Shown here piece after piece: positions 7,510-16,020 of a DNA stretch of 64,000 nt (the first letter of the stretch is position 1; every line of letters starts with the position of its first letter). The translations under genes were made by a program, and so were the position numbers. The notes below the pieces were generated by a model, which saw only the letters and a list, made by a program, of their open reading frames with translations, was not told the origin of the DNA and did no database searches. The stretch comes from Desulfurivibrio dismutans (GTDB lineage: Bacteria > Desulfobacterota > Desulfobulbia > Desulfobulbales > Desulfurivibrionaceae). The stretch covers positions 248,001 through 312,000 of the forward strand of contig NZ_JARGDQ010000003.1 of assembly GCF_029210385.1 (NCBI RefSeq), written 5' to 3'.

Positions 7510-9420
7510 ATGAGTACCGAGAGCACCGACCCCGCCACCCCAAGTCCCGGCTCCGCCCCCCGGGAAACCCGGGAATTTCAGGCCGAAGTCAAGAAGATGC
7601 TGGATATCGTCATCCACTCGCTCTACACCGAGCGGGAGATTTTTCTTCGCGAGCTGATCAGCAACGCCGCCGACGCCCTGGAAAAGTTTCGCCACCAGAA
7701 GCTGGCCAGCCAGGGCGAGAAGATCTTCGACGACCACCTGCCGCTCGAGATCAAGCTCAAGGTGGACAAAGACCATAATACCCTGACCATCACCGATACC
7801 GGCATCGGCATGGACCGCGGCGAGCTGGAGCACAACCTGGGCACCATCGCCCATTCCGGTTCCCGCACCTTCCTGGCCAACCTGGCGGAAAACCAGCGCC
7901 AGGACACCCAGCTCATCGGCCAGTTCGGGGTGGGCTTCTACGCCGCCTTCATGGTGGCCGACAAGGTCCGAGTGCAGTCCCGCAGTTTTCGGCCCGACGA
8001 CGCCGGCCACGAATGGGTCTCCGACGGCACTGGCACCTACACCATCGGCCCCTGCCCCGGCATCCGGCGCGGCACCCGGATCATCCTGGACCTCAAGGAG
8101 GACGCCAAGGAGTTTGCCGATGAAGAGCGAATCAAGCAGATCATCCGCCGTTACTCCAGCTTCGTCCCCTTCCCCATTAAGGTGGCCGAGGAGGCGGTGA
8201 ACACCGTCCAGGCCATCTGGACCCGCGGCAAAAGCGAGATCAAGGAGGAGGAGTACCAGGAGTTTTACAAATATATCGCCAACGCCTTCGACGAACCCCT
8301 GACCCGGCTGCACTTCAGCGCCGATGCGCCGCTGGCGGTCAAGGCCCTGCTCTTTTTCCCCCGGGAAAATATCGAGCGGATGGGCTTCGGCCGGCTGGAC
8401 CCCGGGGTCAACCTCTACTGCCAGCGGGTGCTCATTGAGCAACACAGCAAGAACATTCTGCCGGAGTGGCTGCGCTTTGTCAAAGGGGTCATCGACAGCG
8501 AGGACCTGCCGCTCAATATCTCCCGCCAGGCCCTGCAGGACAGCGCCTTGGTGGCCAAGATCAACCGGGTGATCACCAAGCGGGTGCTCAAACACCTGGC
8601 CGAACTGGCCAAAAACGAGCCGGAGACCTATGAAAAATTCTGGCACTCCTTTGGCATGTTTCTGAAAGAAGGGGCCATCTCCGATTTCAATTACCGTAAG
8701 GAACTGGCCGGGCTGCTGCGCTTTGAGTCGTCCAGGACCGAGCCGGGCAAGCTGACCTCGCTGGCGGATTATGTTTCCCGCATGGCCGCCGAGCAGAAGG
8801 ATATTTATTACATCAGCGGCCCCAGCCGCGAGGCGGTGGAAACCGGCCCCTATCTCGAGGCCTTCAAGCGCCGGGATATCGAGGTGCTCTACACCATGGA
8901 CCCGATGGATGATTTCGCTTTGAATCACATCGGCGAATTCGAGGAGCGCAAGCTGGTCTCCGCCGACCGCGACGACCTGGACCTGGGGGAAGCCGGCCAG
9001 CAGGAGGAAGAAAAAGCGGAGGAAGGCAAGGAAACCCTGGCCCCGGAAGAGGCCAAGGAACTGACGGCCTGGATCAAGGAGGTGCTGGGCGACAAGGTAA
9101 AAGAGGTCAAGGAGTCCAAGCGGCTCACCGACAGCCCGGCCATGGTGGTCAACCCCGACGGCTTTCTGACCAGCAGCATGGAGCGGGTGATGCGGGCCTC
9201 GGGCCAGAACCTGCCCGACTTCGGCGGTAAAAACCTGGAGATCAACCCCGGCCACGGCTTAATTGGCGGCTTAAACCGCCTGCGGCAAAGCGACGAGCCC
9301 CTGGCCAAACAAATCACCGAGCAGATCTTCGATAACGCCATGATCCAGGCCGGCCTGCTCAGCGAACCCCGGACCATGGTCAACCGCAACTACGAGATTT
9401 TAACCCGCCTGGTAAAATAG
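7510..9420 (+). CDS. htpG: Chaperone protein HtpG (Hsp90)
   Basis: A 636-residue bacterial Hsp90 of normal length. The N-terminal GHKL ATPase domain shows ELISNAADALEK (N-box Asn), TITDTGIGM, and the lid region GTIAHSGS...GQFGVGFYAAFMV. The middle and dimerisation domains follow, and a charged linker (QEEEKAEEGKETLAPEEAKE) lies near residue 500. HtpG is a cytosolic ATP-dependent chaperone. The start is preceded by AAGGAGATAAACC. A TTGACA lies about 125 bases upstream, but its -10 partner is weak and no sigma32 or CIRCE element is evident. A strong terminator follows. Confidence 0.98.
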   Translation: MSTESTDPATPSPGSAPRETREFQAEVKKMLDIVIHSLYTEREIFLRELISNAADALEKFRHQKLASQGEKIFDDHLPLEIKLKVDKDHNTLTITDTGIGMDRGELEHNLGTIAHSGSRTFLANLAENQRQDTQLIGQFGVGFYAAFMVADKVRVQSRSFRPDDAGHEWVSDGTGTYTIGPCPGIRRGTRIILDLKEDAKEFADEERIKQIIRRYSSFVPFPIKVAEEAVNTVQAIWTRGKSEIKEEEYQEFYKYIANAFDEPLTRLHFSADAPLAVKALLFFPRENIERMGFGRLDPGVNLYCQRVLIEQHSKNILPEWLRFVKGVIDSEDLPLNISRQALQDSALVAKINRVITKRVLKHLAELAKNEPETYEKFWHSFGMFLKEGAISDFNYRKELAGLLRFESSRTEPGKLTSLADYVSRMAAEQKDIYYISGPSREAVETGPYLEAFKRRDIEVLYTMDPMDDFALNHIGEFEERKLVSADRDDLDLGEAGQQEEEKAEEGKETLAPEEAKELTAWIKEVLGDKVKEVKESKRLTDSPAMVVNPDGFLTSSMERVMRASGQNLPDFGGKNLEINPGHGLIGGLNRLRQSDEPLAKQITEQIFDNAMIQAGLLSEPRTMVNRNYEILTRLVK

Positions 9421-9445
9421 CGTATTAAAAAACCGAACCAAACGC

Positions 9446-9486
9446 GGCCCCTTGCCCAGCCATCCTGTGCAAGGGGCCTTTTTTTT
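9446..9486 (+). terminator. Rho-independent terminator of htpG
   Basis: A GGCCCCTTGC / GCAAGGGGCC perfect ten-base stem with a 13-base loop, followed by eight T residues. Confidence 0.93.
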
Positions 9487-9521
9487 GCAAGCAACCCCGC
9501 TCAACAAGTTCCCGGACCCGG

Positions 9522-11159
9522 CTACAGGCGCAGTACCGGCTCACCCTGCCACAGTTCCGCCCGCAAAACGTTTATCGCTTCGTCGGCCAGGTAATCGTCG
9601 AAGTTCATTCTTTTATCGATGATGCCGTTGGGGGTGATTTCGATGATCCGGTTGGCGGTGGTGGCCACCAGATGATGGTCGTGGGAGGCGAAGAGGATTA
9701 TTTCCGGGAAGGCGATCAGCCCGTTGTTGAGGGCGGTGATGGATTCCAGATCCAGGTGGTTGGTGGGTTCGTCCAGGATCAGGGCATTGGCCCCGCTGAG
9801 CATCATCCGGGCCAGCATGCAGCGGACCTTCTCGCCGCCGGAGAGGACGCTGGTTTTTTTCAGGGCCTCCTCGCCGGAAAACAGCAGCTTGCCCAGAAAA
9901 CCCCGGGCGAAACTTTCCCCCTCATTAGGCGGGGTGTACTGGCTCAGCCACTCCACCAGGGTCAGGTCCTTGGCGAAATAGGCGTTGTTGTCCTTGGGGA
10001 AGTAGGAGGTGGACATGGTCACCCCCCAGCGGAATTCGCCCCGATCCGGACTTAATTCCCCGGTCAGGATCTGAAAGAGGGTGGTCTTGGTCAGGGTGTT
10101 GGCCCCGATGAAGGCGATCTTGTCGCCCTTGTGGACGGTCAGGCTGAAATCGTTGAGTACCGTCACCCCTTCCAGCTCCTTGCCCAGCCCCTTGATCTCC
10201 AAAATGATATCGCCGCAGGGCCGCTCCGGCTTGAAGAGCACGAAGGGGTATTTGCGCGAGGAGGTCGGCATGTCCTCGATGGTCAGCTTGTCCAGCAGCT
10301 TTTTGCGGGAGGTGGCCTGCTTGGCCTTGGAGGCGTTGGAGGAAAAACGCTGGATGAATTCGGTCAGCTCCTTGGCCTTGGCGGTGGTCTTGCGGTTTTC
10401 GTCCTGTTTCTGCTTGAGAAAGAGCTGGCTGGCCTGATACCAGAAGTCGTAGTTGCCCACGTAAGTCCGGATTTCGCCGAAATCGATATCGGCGATGTGG
10501 GTACAGACCTGGTTGAGAAAATGGCGGTCATGGGAAACGATGATCACCGTGTTCTGGAAGCGGAAGAGGAAATCCTCGAGCCAGGTGACGGACTTGAGGT
10601 CCAGGTGGTTGGTGGGCTCGTCCAGCAGCAGGACATCGGGGTTGCCGAACAGGGCCTGGGCCAGCAGGACCCGGACCTTGTCGCCGTCTTCCAGTTCCTT
10701 CATCTTGCGGTCCCGGAACGCTTCGGGGATTCCCAGCCCCTTGAGCAGCACCCCCACCTCCGCTTCCACCTCGTAGCCGTTCATTTCGGCAAACTCGGCC
10801 TCAATCTCACCGGCCAGGATGCCGTCGGCTTCCGACATTTCGGCCTGGGCGTAAAGGGTTTCCCGCCGACTCATCAACTCGAAGAGCCGGGCATGGCCCA
10901 TGACCACAGTGTTGAACACCGTTTCTTCATCGAAGGCGAAATGGTCCTGGCGTAGGACCGCAATCCGCTCCCTGGGGCCGACGATGACCTCGCCCTTGTC
11001 CGGCTCCTTCTCCCCGGCCAGAATTTTGAGAAAGGTCGATTTGCCCGCCCCGTTGGCCCCGATCAGCCCGTAACAGTTGCCGGGAGTGAACTTGATATTG
11101 ACGTCTTTAAAGATAACCCGCTTGCCGTAAGCAAGGGTAATATTGGCAGTGCTGATCAT
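9522..11159 (-). CDS. ABC-F family ATPase (YbiT/YkpA type)
   Basis: A 545-residue protein with two ABC domains and no membrane segments. Domain 1 has a good Walker A (GLIGANGAGKST) and Walker B (LLLDEPTNHLDL). Domain 2 has LSGGEKVR and LILDEPTNHLDL, but its Walker A reads GANTLTKTT, lacking the usual glycine before lysine; I recall similarly altered sequences in the YkpA/YbiT subgroup. The Asn/Ser-rich linker SSNASKAKQATSRKK is typical. ABC-F proteins act on ribosomes, not in transport. The start is taken where homologous sequence begins, and its ATG overlaps the TGA of the transporter ATPase gene upstream, so it is the last cistron of that operon. Confidence 0.9.
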   Translation of the reverse strand: MISTANITLAYGKRVIFKDVNIKFTPGNCYGLIGANGAGKSTFLKILAGEKEPDKGEVIVGPRERIAVLRQDHFAFDEETVFNTVVMGHARLFELMSRRETLYAQAEMSEADGILAGEIEAEFAEMNGYEVEAEVGVLLKGLGIPEAFRDRKMKELEDGDKVRVLLAQALFGNPDVLLLDEPTNHLDLKSVTWLEDFLFRFQNTVIIVSHDRHFLNQVCTHIADIDFGEIRTYVGNYDFWYQASQLFLKQKQDENRKTTAKAKELTEFIQRFSSNASKAKQATSRKKLLDKLTIEDMPTSSRKYPFVLFKPERPCGDIILEIKGLGKELEGVTVLNDFSLTVHKGDKIAFIGANTLTKTTLFQILTGELSPDRGEFRWGVTMSTSYFPKDNNAYFAKDLTLVEWLSQYTPPNEGESFARGFLGKLLFSGEEALKKTSVLSGGEKVRCMLARMMLSGANALILDEPTNHLDLESITALNNGLIAFPEIILFASHDHHLVATTANRIIEITPNGIIDKRMNFDDYLADEAINVLRAELWQGEPVLRL

Positions 11160-11941
11160 GCTGGTTCCTTGGGGTTTGATGTCATAATGCCTTCTACCAA
11201 AGCGCGGTGGATGGCCTCGCGGGCTTGGGCGGCTTCGGGGCTGAGCAGGTTGCGGGGGCGGGGCTGGTTGATGGTGATGATTTCCTTGATGCGGCCCGGG
11301 CGGGGGGTCATCACCGCCACCCGGTCGGCCAGCAGCAGGGCCTCGTTGAAGTCGTGGGTGACGAAGATGATGGTCATCTCCTTTTCCCGCCACAGGCGGA
11401 TCAACTCCGCCTGCATCTTGTGGCGGGTCATGGCGTCCAGGGCGCCGAAGGGTTCGTCCATGAACAGCACCTGGGGCTCCACCGCCAGGGCGCGGGCCAG
11501 AGCCACCCGCTGCTGCATACCGCCGGAGAGTTCCCGGGGGTAGCGGTCCACCGCCTCGTTGAGGCCCACCAGGGCGATCAGCTCCAGGGCCAGCCGACGC
11601 CGCCGGGCCGCCGGCACCCGGGCCAGTTCCAGGCCGAGTTCCACGTTGCCGCGCACCGTGCGCCAGGGAAAGAGCCCGTACTCCTGCTGGATCATCACCG
11701 CCTCGGGGCCGGGCATCCGCACCGGGCAACCATCCAGGCTGATACTCCCGGCGGTGGGGGTATCGAAACCGGCCAGCAGGTTGAGCAGGGTGGTTTTGCC
11801 GCAGCCGTTGGGCCCCAGCAGACAGAGCAGCTCCCCCTGGTAAACGTTGAGCTCCAGCCCGGCCATGGCCTCCACCTCCTCGGCCCCCAGCCGCCGCCGG
11901 AAACGCTTGCCCACCCCGCTGGCTTCAATTTTCACCTTCAC
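11156..11941 (-). CDS. ABC transporter ATP-binding protein, nitrate/sulfonate/taurine type
   Basis: A 261-residue ATPase with Walker A GPNGCGKTT (about residue 43), Q-loop region IQQEYGLFPWRTV, signature LSGGMQQRVALARAL and Walker B VLFMDEPFGALD. It is close to the SsuB/TauB/NrtD group by length and motifs. It energises the permease encoded just upstream, with which it overlaps by four bases, and overlaps the ABC-F gene downstream in the same way. The imported substrate is not evident; the family covers nitrate, sulfonates, taurine, bicarbonate and pyrimidine precursors. Confidence 0.93.
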   Translation of the reverse strand: MKVKIEASGVGKRFRRRLGAEEVEAMAGLELNVYQGELLCLLGPNGCGKTTLLNLLAGFDTPTAGSISLDGCPVRMPGPEAVMIQQEYGLFPWRTVRGNVELGLELARVPAARRRRLALELIALVGLNEAVDRYPRELSGGMQQRVALARALAVEPQVLFMDEPFGALDAMTRHKMQAELIRLWREKEMTIIFVTHDFNEALLLADRVAVMTPRPGRIKEIITINQPRPRNLLSPEAAQAREAIHRALVEGIMTSNPKEPA

Positions 11942-12807
11942 CAGCGGCTCCTTACTCGTCTTTCCGTCCAGCTCATCAACCGGTCCAGGCTGAGACCCAG
12001 CAAGCCCACCAGCAGCATGCCGGCAATCACCTGGTCGGTGCGCAGGAAGTTGCGGGCGTCGATGATAAAATAGCCCAGGCCCGACTGGGCCCCCAGCATC
12101 TCACCGGCCACCAAATGAATCCAGCCCACCCCCAGGGCAATGTGCAGCCCCACGGTAATATAGGGAAAGGCGGCGGGGATCACCACCTTGTGCAGCAGGT
12201 CCCACTCGGAGCTGCCGAAGTTGCGGGCCACCCGAATATAGACCCGGTCAACGCCGCGCACGGCGGCGATGGTGGCCAGCAGCATGGGGAAAAAACTGGC
12301 GATAAAGATAATGAAGATGGCCGGCAGATCACCGATCTTGAACCACAGCACGGCCAGGGGAAACCAGGCCACCGGCGAAATCGGCCGCAGCACCTGGATC
12401 AGCGGGTCGAAGGCCTGGTGCAGGCGGGAATACCAGCCGAAAACCAGGCCCAGCGGCAGGGCCACCAGGGCCGCCAGCAGGTAACCGACGCCGAAGCGAT
12501 AAAGACTGACCGCCACATGCTCCAGCAGCATGCCGCTGCGGGCCACCTCCAGCAGGGCCAGCAGCACCGCCGCCGGCCCCGGCAGCAGGTAGTCGCTGCC
12601 GTACCAGGCCGCCGCCGCCTGCCACAGCAGCAGAAAAGCGCCCAGGGCCAGCAGGGGAAAAAACAGCCGCTCGCCGGGCAGGCAGGGAACCCAGGTGACC
12701 CGGCGCCGCCGGGAGCTGGGTTTGCTCAGGCACCGGGCCGGTGTGCGCTCGGCGGCAGATGCCGGCGCCGGCTTTTCCGGCGGCGCTTGGGGTTTGGCAG
12801 ACATCAA
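11938..12807 (-). CDS. ABC transporter permease, nitrate/sulfonate/taurine type
   Basis: A 289-residue BPD_transp_1 permease. An unusually Pro/Ala/Arg-rich cytoplasmic N-terminus of about 45 residues precedes the first helix (FFPLLALGAFLLLWQAAAAW). The cytoplasmic coupling loop is visible as RNFGSSEWDLLHKVVIPAAFPYITVGL (EAA-like motif, about residue 195). About six membrane helices are expected. It overlaps both neighbours by four bases, supporting a single complex with the SBP and ATPase. Confidence 0.92.
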   Translation of the reverse strand: MMSAKPQAPPEKPAPASAAERTPARCLSKPSSRRRRVTWVPCLPGERLFFPLLALGAFLLLWQAAAAWYGSDYLLPGPAAVLLALLEVARSGMLLEHVAVSLYRFGVGYLLAALVALPLGLVFGWYSRLHQAFDPLIQVLRPISPVAWFPLAVLWFKIGDLPAIFIIFIASFFPMLLATIAAVRGVDRVYIRVARNFGSSEWDLLHKVVIPAAFPYITVGLHIALGVGWIHLVAGEMLGAQSGLGYFIIDARNFLRTDQVIAGMLLVGLLGLSLDRLMSWTERRVRSRW

Positions 12808-13829
12808 GGATTGGCCTCCACCGCCGCTCGAGCAAAGGCCGGTTCCAGGTAGGTAGCAATATCAACTTCCCGCCGGCTCAGGCCGGAGCGCAGCATCAAC
12901 TCCTGGGTGGCGGCAAAATCAGCCTGGCGGGGCATGAGATCATGGTAGGTAACCCGGTCCGGCGGACGGGTCAGCACGTGTTCAATAACCTCCGGCCGCT
13001 GGCCCAGGTAAGGGACCGACAACTCCGCCGCCCGGCGGCGGTTGGCCTCGATGAAACGGCCGGTGGCGGTGAGCCCGGCGGCCAGTTCCGCCACCGCTTC
13101 GGGGTTTTTATCGATAAACTCCTGTCGCATATTGAGCACGCAGCAGATGTGATCCGGCCAGATATCCTTGGACAAAATCAACACCCGTCCCACCTGCTGG
13201 AGCTCCGCCTGGCCGCCGAAGGGTTCGGCCACGATAAAGCCGTCGATGCGGCCGCCGGCCAGGGCCTGGACCATCTCCGGCGGCGCCATATCGAGATAAC
13301 GCACGCTCTCTGGCGGCAGCCCGCGCTCGGCCAGCAGCCGACGCAGCAACAGGTAGTGGGTGGAAAGACGGCTGGGGATGGCGATGGTCTTACCGGCCAG
13401 GTCACCAACCTCGGCCACCCGGTCGCCGGCGGCCACGGTGAGCACGCTGCCGTTGCGGTGGCCAAGCAGCACCGCTTGCACCGGGCTGCCCTGGCCGCGC
13501 AGGGTCAGGCCCAGGGGGGTGAGCAGGAAGGCGGCATCGATGGCCCCGGCTCGCAAGGCCTCGGCGGCCTCCGGCCAGGAGCCGAACTTCACCGGCTCGA
13601 TGGCCAGGTGGACAAAATCGTAATGGGCGTGGGCAATCAGCAGCAGGTGGTCGGTGATGGGCAGGTAGCCCAGCTTCAGGGGCACCCGGCCGGCAGCCTC
13701 CCGGGCCGACCGCTCACCGCAGCCCGTCAATAGCAGCCCCGAGCTCAGGCCCAGGCCGCCGACCACCATGGCCCCCAGGCCCAGCCGGGTAAATTGTCGT
13801 CGATTGATCCGCCGCATCCGCATCCTCAT
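12804..13829 (-). CDS. Tat-exported lipoprotein substrate-binding protein, NrtA/SsuA/NMT1 type
   Basis: A 341-residue binding protein. The N-terminus carries a twin-arginine motif (NRRQFTRLG), a hydrophobic stretch and a lipobox (LLTGC), implying Tat export followed by lipidation. The mature part shows LGYLPITDHL, GSW, DAAFLL, GHRNGS and IWPDHICCV, typical of nitrate/sulfonate/NMT1-like SBPs and shared with the middle domain of the fusion protein at 2628-4565. Several Met codons occur at the start (MRMRM); the first was kept but the exact start is uncertain. It heads the operon; an 85-base gap separates it from the antiporter operon upstream. Confidence 0.9.
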   Translation of the reverse strand: MRMRMRRINRRQFTRLGLGAMVVGGLGLSSGLLLTGCGERSAREAAGRVPLKLGYLPITDHLLLIAHAHYDFVHLAIEPVKFGSWPEAAEALRAGAIDAAFLLTPLGLTLRGQGSPVQAVLLGHRNGSVLTVAAGDRVAEVGDLAGKTIAIPSRLSTHYLLLRRLLAERGLPPESVRYLDMAPPEMVQALAGGRIDGFIVAEPFGGQAELQQVGRVLILSKDIWPDHICCVLNMRQEFIDKNPEAVAELAAGLTATGRFIEANRRRAAELSVPYLGQRPEVIEHVLTRPPDRVTYHDLMPRQADFAATQELMLRSGLSRREVDIATYLEPAFARAAVEANP

Positions 13830-13914
13830 GATAACCGTGGACCGGCTATACTACCCGGCGCGAACCAAAATTAAAAGAGTTACCGGGCCGGCGGGGTGCT
13901 GCCATGCACCGTTT

Positions 13915-15705
13915 TCAGGTGACCCAAAAGAGGAGCGCCATCAGCACCGCCACAGTGAAGATGGCGGTGGAGGCGATGGTAAACAGGGAGCGGCTGAAGG
14001 TTTCCAGGAAGCGCTGTTCAGCGCCGTCGGGGCCGTCGATTTTGGCCCCGGTCAACTGCCACAGGGGTTTGACCACCAGCAAGCAGAGGCGGGCCGGGCC
14101 GTCGATGAAGAAACGGTTGAGGCGGCGGGGCACTTCTTCGGCCAGGGTGGCCTGGCCCCAATTATTGATCTTGGTCATCCCCTTCTGCATGGCCAGCAGA
14201 AAGAGCCGGCCGCCCAGCCGGTAGAACCAGTCCATATCCAGGCTGAGCTTGGCCTTGGGGGCCATCTTACTGACAAAGAGGTAGAAGCCGACCCCGGTGA
14301 AGAGCAGGATCTGGATCACCTCCGCCAAATGGTAAGCGGTATAGGGGTTGAAGGGCGCCTCATAGGGCAGCATGTTGTACAGATAAGGGGTATAAACCCC
14401 AATCAGCAGACAGAGGAAGGCGGCAACGCCCATGGCCAGCTGCATGTGCAGGGGCGGGTCGGCAGCCTTGTTCCAGGTTTCCTCGGAACACTTGTTCTCG
14501 CCGAACCAGACCACGTAAGGGATCTTGATGCCCACCGAGAGAAAGGTGCCCACCGAGGCCAGCAGCATCAGGTAGGCCGCCCAGTAATGGGAGGCGTCGA
14601 AGGAGCCGGCCACCACCATACTTTTGCTGACATAACCACTGAGCAGCGGAAAACCGGAAATCGACAGCCCGCCGATCACCGTAAAAAACAGGGCCATGGG
14701 CATCTTTTTGTACAGCCCGCCCAGCTCGGTGGCCTTGCTCTTGCCGGTCATGTACAGTACCGAACCGACCCCCATGAACAACAGGGCCTTATAAAGGATA
14801 TGGGCAAAGGCATGGGCGATGGCACCGTTGAGCGCCAAAGCCGTACCGACCCCCACCCCGGCCACCATGAAGCCCACCTGGCTGATGATATGGTAGGAAA
14901 GCAGCCGCCGCACGTCATTGCTGAGCAGGGCGTAGATAACCCCATAGAGGGTCATGATAACCCCCAGCACAATCAGAATCTCCATGCCGGCAAACCCCCG
15001 GCACAGGGCGTAAACCGCCGTCTTGGTGGTAAAGGCGCACATGAACACCGCGCCGCTGACCGTAGCCCGGCTGTAGGCATCGGGCAGCCAGGCGTGCAGC
15101 GGCGGCACGGCGGCGTTGAGGATCACCCCGATCATGATCAGCCAGACCGGCAGGGTGGGGTTGACCACGTCGAACTGATTAAAGCTCAGGTCCCCGGTGG
15201 CCTGGTAATGCAGCACGATACCGGCCAGCAGGGCCAGACCGCCGGCGGTATGGACCAGCAGGTAGCGGTAACCGGCGGCCAGAGCGCCGGGGGTGCCCCG
15301 GAACCAGACCAGGAAGGTGGAGGAAAAGGCCATCACCTCCCAGAAGAGGAAGAGCACCAGCAGGTCACCGGCAAAAATAACCCCCAGCGAACCGGCCACG
15401 TACAACCAGGCCGACATATGCTCGTAATCGTTTTCGACATGCAGGCCGTAAAGGGTGCCGATGATGCACATCAGGGTCATGATGTAGGCAAAGACCAGGC
15501 TGAGCTGGTCCACCCGGCCGAAGGTCAACTCCCAGTTGAGGAAGGGAAAGACCCCGAAGACCCCCTGCTCCATCTGCAGCACGGCGGCAAAGGCCAGTAC
15601 CGGCACCAGCAGCAAAAAGGGCTTGCGCGCCACCCCCTTCACCATGGGCAGCACCAGGGCCCCGATAATCAGCACCAGCGCTGGATGAAACCAAAATTCC
15701 GTCAC
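13915..15705 (-). CDS. Mrp/NuoL-like antiporter subunit (third large subunit)
   Basis: A 596-residue polytopic membrane protein of the ND5/MrpA-D family. The core motif HAWLPDAYSRATVSGAVF is followed by FTTKTAVYAL, retaining the transmembrane lysine of antiporter-like subunits. A long C-terminal part contains an amphipathic stretch (MQKGMTKINNWGQATLAEEV) and a last helix (IFTVAVLMALLFWV), reminiscent of NuoL. It would translocate H+ or Na+ within the Mrp complex. It is the last gene of the operon, 60 bases after the small membrane protein. Canonical Mrp complexes have two such subunits; this operon has three. Confidence 0.88.
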   Translation of the reverse strand: MTEFWFHPALVLIIGALVLPMVKGVARKPFLLLVPVLAFAAVLQMEQGVFGVFPFLNWELTFGRVDQLSLVFAYIMTLMCIIGTLYGLHVENDYEHMSAWLYVAGSLGVIFAGDLLVLFLFWEVMAFSSTFLVWFRGTPGALAAGYRYLLVHTAGGLALLAGIVLHYQATGDLSFNQFDVVNPTLPVWLIMIGVILNAAVPPLHAWLPDAYSRATVSGAVFMCAFTTKTAVYALCRGFAGMEILIVLGVIMTLYGVIYALLSNDVRRLLSYHIISQVGFMVAGVGVGTALALNGAIAHAFAHILYKALLFMGVGSVLYMTGKSKATELGGLYKKMPMALFFTVIGGLSISGFPLLSGYVSKSMVVAGSFDASHYWAAYLMLLASVGTFLSVGIKIPYVVWFGENKCSEETWNKAADPPLHMQLAMGVAAFLCLLIGVYTPYLYNMLPYEAPFNPYTAYHLAEVIQILLFTGVGFYLFVSKMAPKAKLSLDMDWFYRLGGRLFLLAMQKGMTKINNWGQATLAEEVPRRLNRFFIDGPARLCLLVVKPLWQLTGAKIDGPDGAEQRFLETFSRSLFTIASTAIFTVAVLMALLFWVT

Positions 15706-15765
15706 AACAGGCTCCTCAACTAAAAAGATTATCTAAGAGTAACTATCCAGCTCATGCGGGAGGTC

Positions 15766-16020
15766 TTACCGGTCGTAGTAATCTTCACGGGTCAGCAGCC
15801 CCAGGGCGCCCAGACCCTTGGCCACGACAATCAGTAGCACACAGCCGATCAGGCCAAAGAGCGACCAGAAGCCGGGCAGATGCTCAAGGGCGATATGGGC
15901 GTAGCTCTTATCCAGCAGCAGGGCGTCCCAGAGCAGCACCCCGGCCACCACCAGGAGGCAGAAACGGCGCACCAGCAGGGGCCGCTCCCGCAGATAATCG
16001 ATCATTCGGACCAGCATCAT
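15766..16020 (-). CDS. Small membrane protein of the Mrp operon, unknown function
   Basis: An 84-residue protein with two hydrophobic segments (about residues 17-36 and 49-72) and a charged C-terminus ending REDYYDR. Its ATG overlaps the TGA of the preceding antiporter subunit gene (ATGA), so translation is coupled. It matches none of the standard Mrp subunits that I recognise; a structural or assembly role between two large antiporter subunits is inferred from position alone. A GTAACTATCCAGCTCAT fragment resembling the flank of repeat copies 1 and 6 lies in the gap after it. Confidence 0.7.
   Translation of the reverse strand: MMLVRMIDYLRERPLLVRRFCLLVVAGVLLWDALLLDKSYAHIALEHLPGFWSLFGLIGCVLLIVVAKGLGALGLLTREDYYDR

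Noticed and set aside
7423-9255. A 610-codon open frame antisense to htpG
   Set aside because: Same artefact: high-GC codon bias leaves the complementary frame open. htpG has full family motifs.
11160-11729. N-terminal extension of the ABC-F frame
   Set aside because: It reads out of frame through the transporter ATPase gene as Pro/Gly/Arg-rich sequence. The true start is at the ATGA overlap.
13768-15723. A 651-codon open frame on the plus strand opposite the large antiporter gene
   Set aside because: It is the antisense of a clear membrane-protein gene. The translation is His/Gln/Gly-rich with no domain or ribosome site, as expected from a GC-rich complement.
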